Below, one piece after another: positions 62,255-64,000 of a stretch of 64,000 bases of DNA. Made by a program: the position numbers and the translations under genes. Within the stretch, counting starts at the first letter, position 1, and every line of letters starts with the position of its first letter. The stretch comes from Longimicrobium terrae (GTDB taxonomy: Bacteria; Gemmatimonadota; Gemmatimonadetes; Longimicrobiales; Longimicrobiaceae). The DNA lies in the NCBI RefSeq assembly GCF_014202995.1, contig NZ_JACHIA010000002.1, forward strand, positions 200,645 to 264,644, given 5' to 3'. Under the pieces are notes generated by a model. It searched no databases and was not told where the DNA came from. It saw nothing but the letters and a program-made list of their open reading frames with translations.

Positions 62255-63415
62255 TCAGGCGCTCAGGGGAAGCGCCTCCAGCCGGGCGGGCGGAACGGTG
62301 TTCTCCATCTGGTCCGGCCGCCCGCGGAACCAGCGCGCGATCAGCAGAATTTCATCCACCTGGTGGCGCTGAACGAGAGTACTGGTGGGCTCGGGAAGGC
62401 CGAAGTGCTCGTCGCACAACCGCTCCAGCCGCCGCCGCTCCGCCGCCGACTTCGGGGCCGTGACGGCGGCGCGCACGGTGCCGCGGCGCACCAGATACAC
62501 GCGGTCGTCCTGGTCCACGCCGGGCACGCAGTACAGAAAGGTGAGCCCGTCCAGCGCCTCGCGCAGCCGGGCGAACTCGTCGCGCAGCGCCTCCAGCCGC
62601 TGCAGCCGGTCGCGCAGCATTCCCGCGTACTCGTACTCCCAGCGCTCGGCGGCAGCGGTCATCCGCTCGTTGAGCCAGCGCAGCGGTTCGTCGGCCTTGC
62701 CGTCCAGAAAGGCGCGGGCCAGGTCCACCCGGCGCATGTACTCCGTCTCGGCGCAGCGGCCGGCACAGGGGCCCAGGCACAGCTTCAGGTCAAAGCGGTG
62801 GCAGCGCGGCGTGTGCTCCCACGAAAACAGGTCCGGCTGGTCGGCGAAGCGGATGGGCGTGTTGACGGGGCAGTCGCGCAGGCCCAGCAGGTCGTTCAAC
62901 TCGCGGACGGCCTCTTCCACCCGCCGGCCGCCGCGGAACGGCCCGTAGTAGCTGGCCGCATCGTCGCTCACGGCGCTCACGACGTACAGCCGCGGCGCGC
63001 TGACGCCGGCGATCTTGAGGAACGAGTACCGCCCGTCGCGTTTGTGCTGCACGTTCATCCGCGGGCGGAAGCGCTTGATCATCTCCAGCTCGCGCAGAAG
63101 CGCCGCGAACTCGCTGGGCTCGTAGTCCCACGTGAGCGAGTGCGCGCCTTCGACGATGCGGTGCTGCTTGTCGCCGCGCTGGGCGCGAAAGTAGGTGAGC
63201 AGGCGCGTGCGCAGCGTCTTGCTCTTGCCCACGTACAGGACCTCGCCGTCCGTTCCCAGCCAGCGGTACACGCCGGGAATGTTGCGGGCCTCGCGCGCCA
63301 CGGTGCGCAGCGGATGAACGGGGGTGGACTTCACCTGCAGAGGGGGTGCGGCGGAGAACAAAAACCGAATCCCGCCAAAGCTAGTCTCAATCGTGCCCAA
63401 GCGAAAGAGCCGCAT
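62255..63415 (-). CDS. UvrC-like GIY-YIG nuclease (short, Cho-like)
   Basis: 386 residues from an ATG at 63415. GIY-YIG domain: NIPGVYRWLGTDGEVLYVGKSKTLRTRLLTYF and the linker ALLRELEMIKRFRPRMNVQHKRDGRYSF. Cys-rich segment CHRFDLKLCLGPCAGRC. A coiled UVR-like motif lies at about 240-265. The C-terminal RNase H and HhH domains of full UvrC (about 600 residues) are absent, so it resembles Cho-type helper nucleases in excision repair. The first ~45 residues are poorly conserved-looking and the start is uncertain. Confidence 0.75.
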   Translation of the reverse strand: MRLFRLGTIETSFGGIRFLFSAAPPLQVKSTPVHPLRTVAREARNIPGVYRWLGTDGEVLYVGKSKTLRTRLLTYFRAQRGDKQHRIVEGAHSLTWDYEPSEFAALLRELEMIKRFRPRMNVQHKRDGRYSFLKIAGVSAPRLYVVSAVSDDAASYYGPFRGGRRVEEAVRELNDLLGLRDCPVNTPIRFADQPDLFSWEHTPRCHRFDLKLCLGPCAGRCAETEYMRRVDLARAFLDGKADEPLRWLNERMTAAAERWEYEYAGMLRDRLQRLEALRDEFARLREALDGLTFLYCVPGVDQDDRVYLVRRGTVRAAVTAPKSAAERRRLERLCDEHFGLPEPTSTLVQRHQVDEILLIARWFRGRPDQMENTVPPARLEALPLSA

Positions 63416-63720
63416 ACGCCTGCGCCTGTCCCGGCCAGCGGGAGCACGGCCCGGCGCGGTCCGGAACACTTGATCCAATATTTAAGGCGGATAAGGATAG
63501 CGTGCCTTGAGCGCAGCCCGCGACGGGCTTCGGGACGCAACGGGGCAAAAAGAAGGATTTCGTGGCGTCCGGGCGAGTGTTTGCGCGGTCCGGAGTGAGG
63601 GAAGTCGCCAACGGAGCGACGGCTTGCGCACGGGGGCATAGTGGACGAGGCCCGGACGCATTACATTGCCCTAACCCCCATGACGGTCATCCGCCCCATC
63701 CGTTCCAGGAGTTTCGCCAG

Positions 63721-63966
63721 ATGAAGACGTACCGAATTCTGCTCGGCGCATCGTTGCTCGCCGTGCTGGGTGCCTGCGGCAGCAGCCCGACCGCTCCCAG
63801 CGCCGGCGCCGATGGCCGCGGATCGCGGAGCATCATCTCCGCGCCGGCCACCGCGCCTCAGGACACCACCGCGGCGCCCGTGCCGGCGCTTCGCGTGAAC
63901 TCCGATGCGGCGACCACCGCCCCGGCCGAGCGCGACAACGGCCTTCTCGGGTCCGGAGTGGGCTGA
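63721..63966 (+). CDS. small lipoprotein, 81 residues
   Basis: ATG at 63721 with a signal peptide MKTYRILLGASLLAVLGACG; lipobox L-G-A-C at residues 16-19. The mature 60 residues are Ala/Thr/Pro/Ser-rich and disordered. Unknown role. The stop is at 63966, followed by 34 bases to the window end. Confidence 0.7.
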   Translation: MKTYRILLGASLLAVLGACGSSPTAPSAGADGRGSRSIISAPATAPQDTTAAPVPALRVNSDAATTAPAERDNGLLGSGVG

Positions 63967-64000
63967 GTCGCGGGTGGCTGGTACGAAAGAAGGGCGGGGC

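Overview
This is a very GC-rich window with about 58 recognisable genes. The genes suggest a diderm, aerobic soil bacterium: an LpxH-type lipid A enzyme, several lipoproteins, secreted M28 peptidases, late menaquinone synthesis, and intergenic DNA packed with short repeat families. My best guess is Gemmatimonadota of the Longimicrobium type. That rests on gene style and composition only; no rRNA gene is present to confirm it.

Layout. 1-6358: a hydrolase C-terminus, then on the minus strand a purine-nucleoside uptake operon (BMP-type binding protein, RbsA-like double ATPase, two permeases) followed by adenosine deaminase. 6524-15783: housekeeping and envelope genes (rhomboid protease, DUF5683 protein plus murI, DUF983 protein, LpxH-like hydrolase, MsbA-like exporter, NarL-family histidine kinase, cupin), separated by three gene-poor stretches full of repeats. 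16307-47592: the main feature, an extracellular contractile injection system (eCIS) locus of 22 genes, all on the minus strand and many joined by 4-base ATGA or GTGA overlaps. 48461-51099: ECF sigma factor, anti-sigma factor, a polymer-forming membrane protein and a small membrane protein. 51249-56086: a ubiE-ubiD-ubiA-ubiX set for the last steps of menaquinone synthesis, with an orphan MNT nucleotidyltransferase gene inside it. 56160-63966: lipoproteins, two phosphoesterases, two tandem M28 peptidases and a UvrC-like GIY-YIG nuclease.

The eCIS in transcription order: sheath, inner tube, zinc-ribbon baseplate protein, a long disordered protein, Pvc16-like tail terminator, AAA+ ATPase, a small protein, a DUF4157 protein, a propeller-like protein, an unknown 148-aa protein, two more DUF4157 proteins, a CIS_tube-domain protein, LysM protein, gpD-like hub, gpV-like spike, PAAR-like tip, gp25, two baseplate-J/TIGR02243-type proteins, a gpI-like protein with a beta-helix, and a 1509-residue DUF6519/beta-helix protein. 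The three DUF4157 proteins are the best payload candidates. One ends in a probable PD-(D/E)xK nuclease, one carries a phospholipase C-like His-x3-Asp-x5-His site, and one has a Cys-rich tail with a GPNSNTF motif. I did not find a conventional tape-measure gene.

The intergenic DNA holds at least four repeat families. These are a modular hairpin repeat in three copies (8931, 14761, 60744), a 220-base palindromic repeat in two copies (10103, 31459, the second inside the eCIS locus), CACGGAGG/GCAGAG-type repeats around 48121-48460, and GTGCGTGAGTGC-type repeats around 31238 and 39086-39297.
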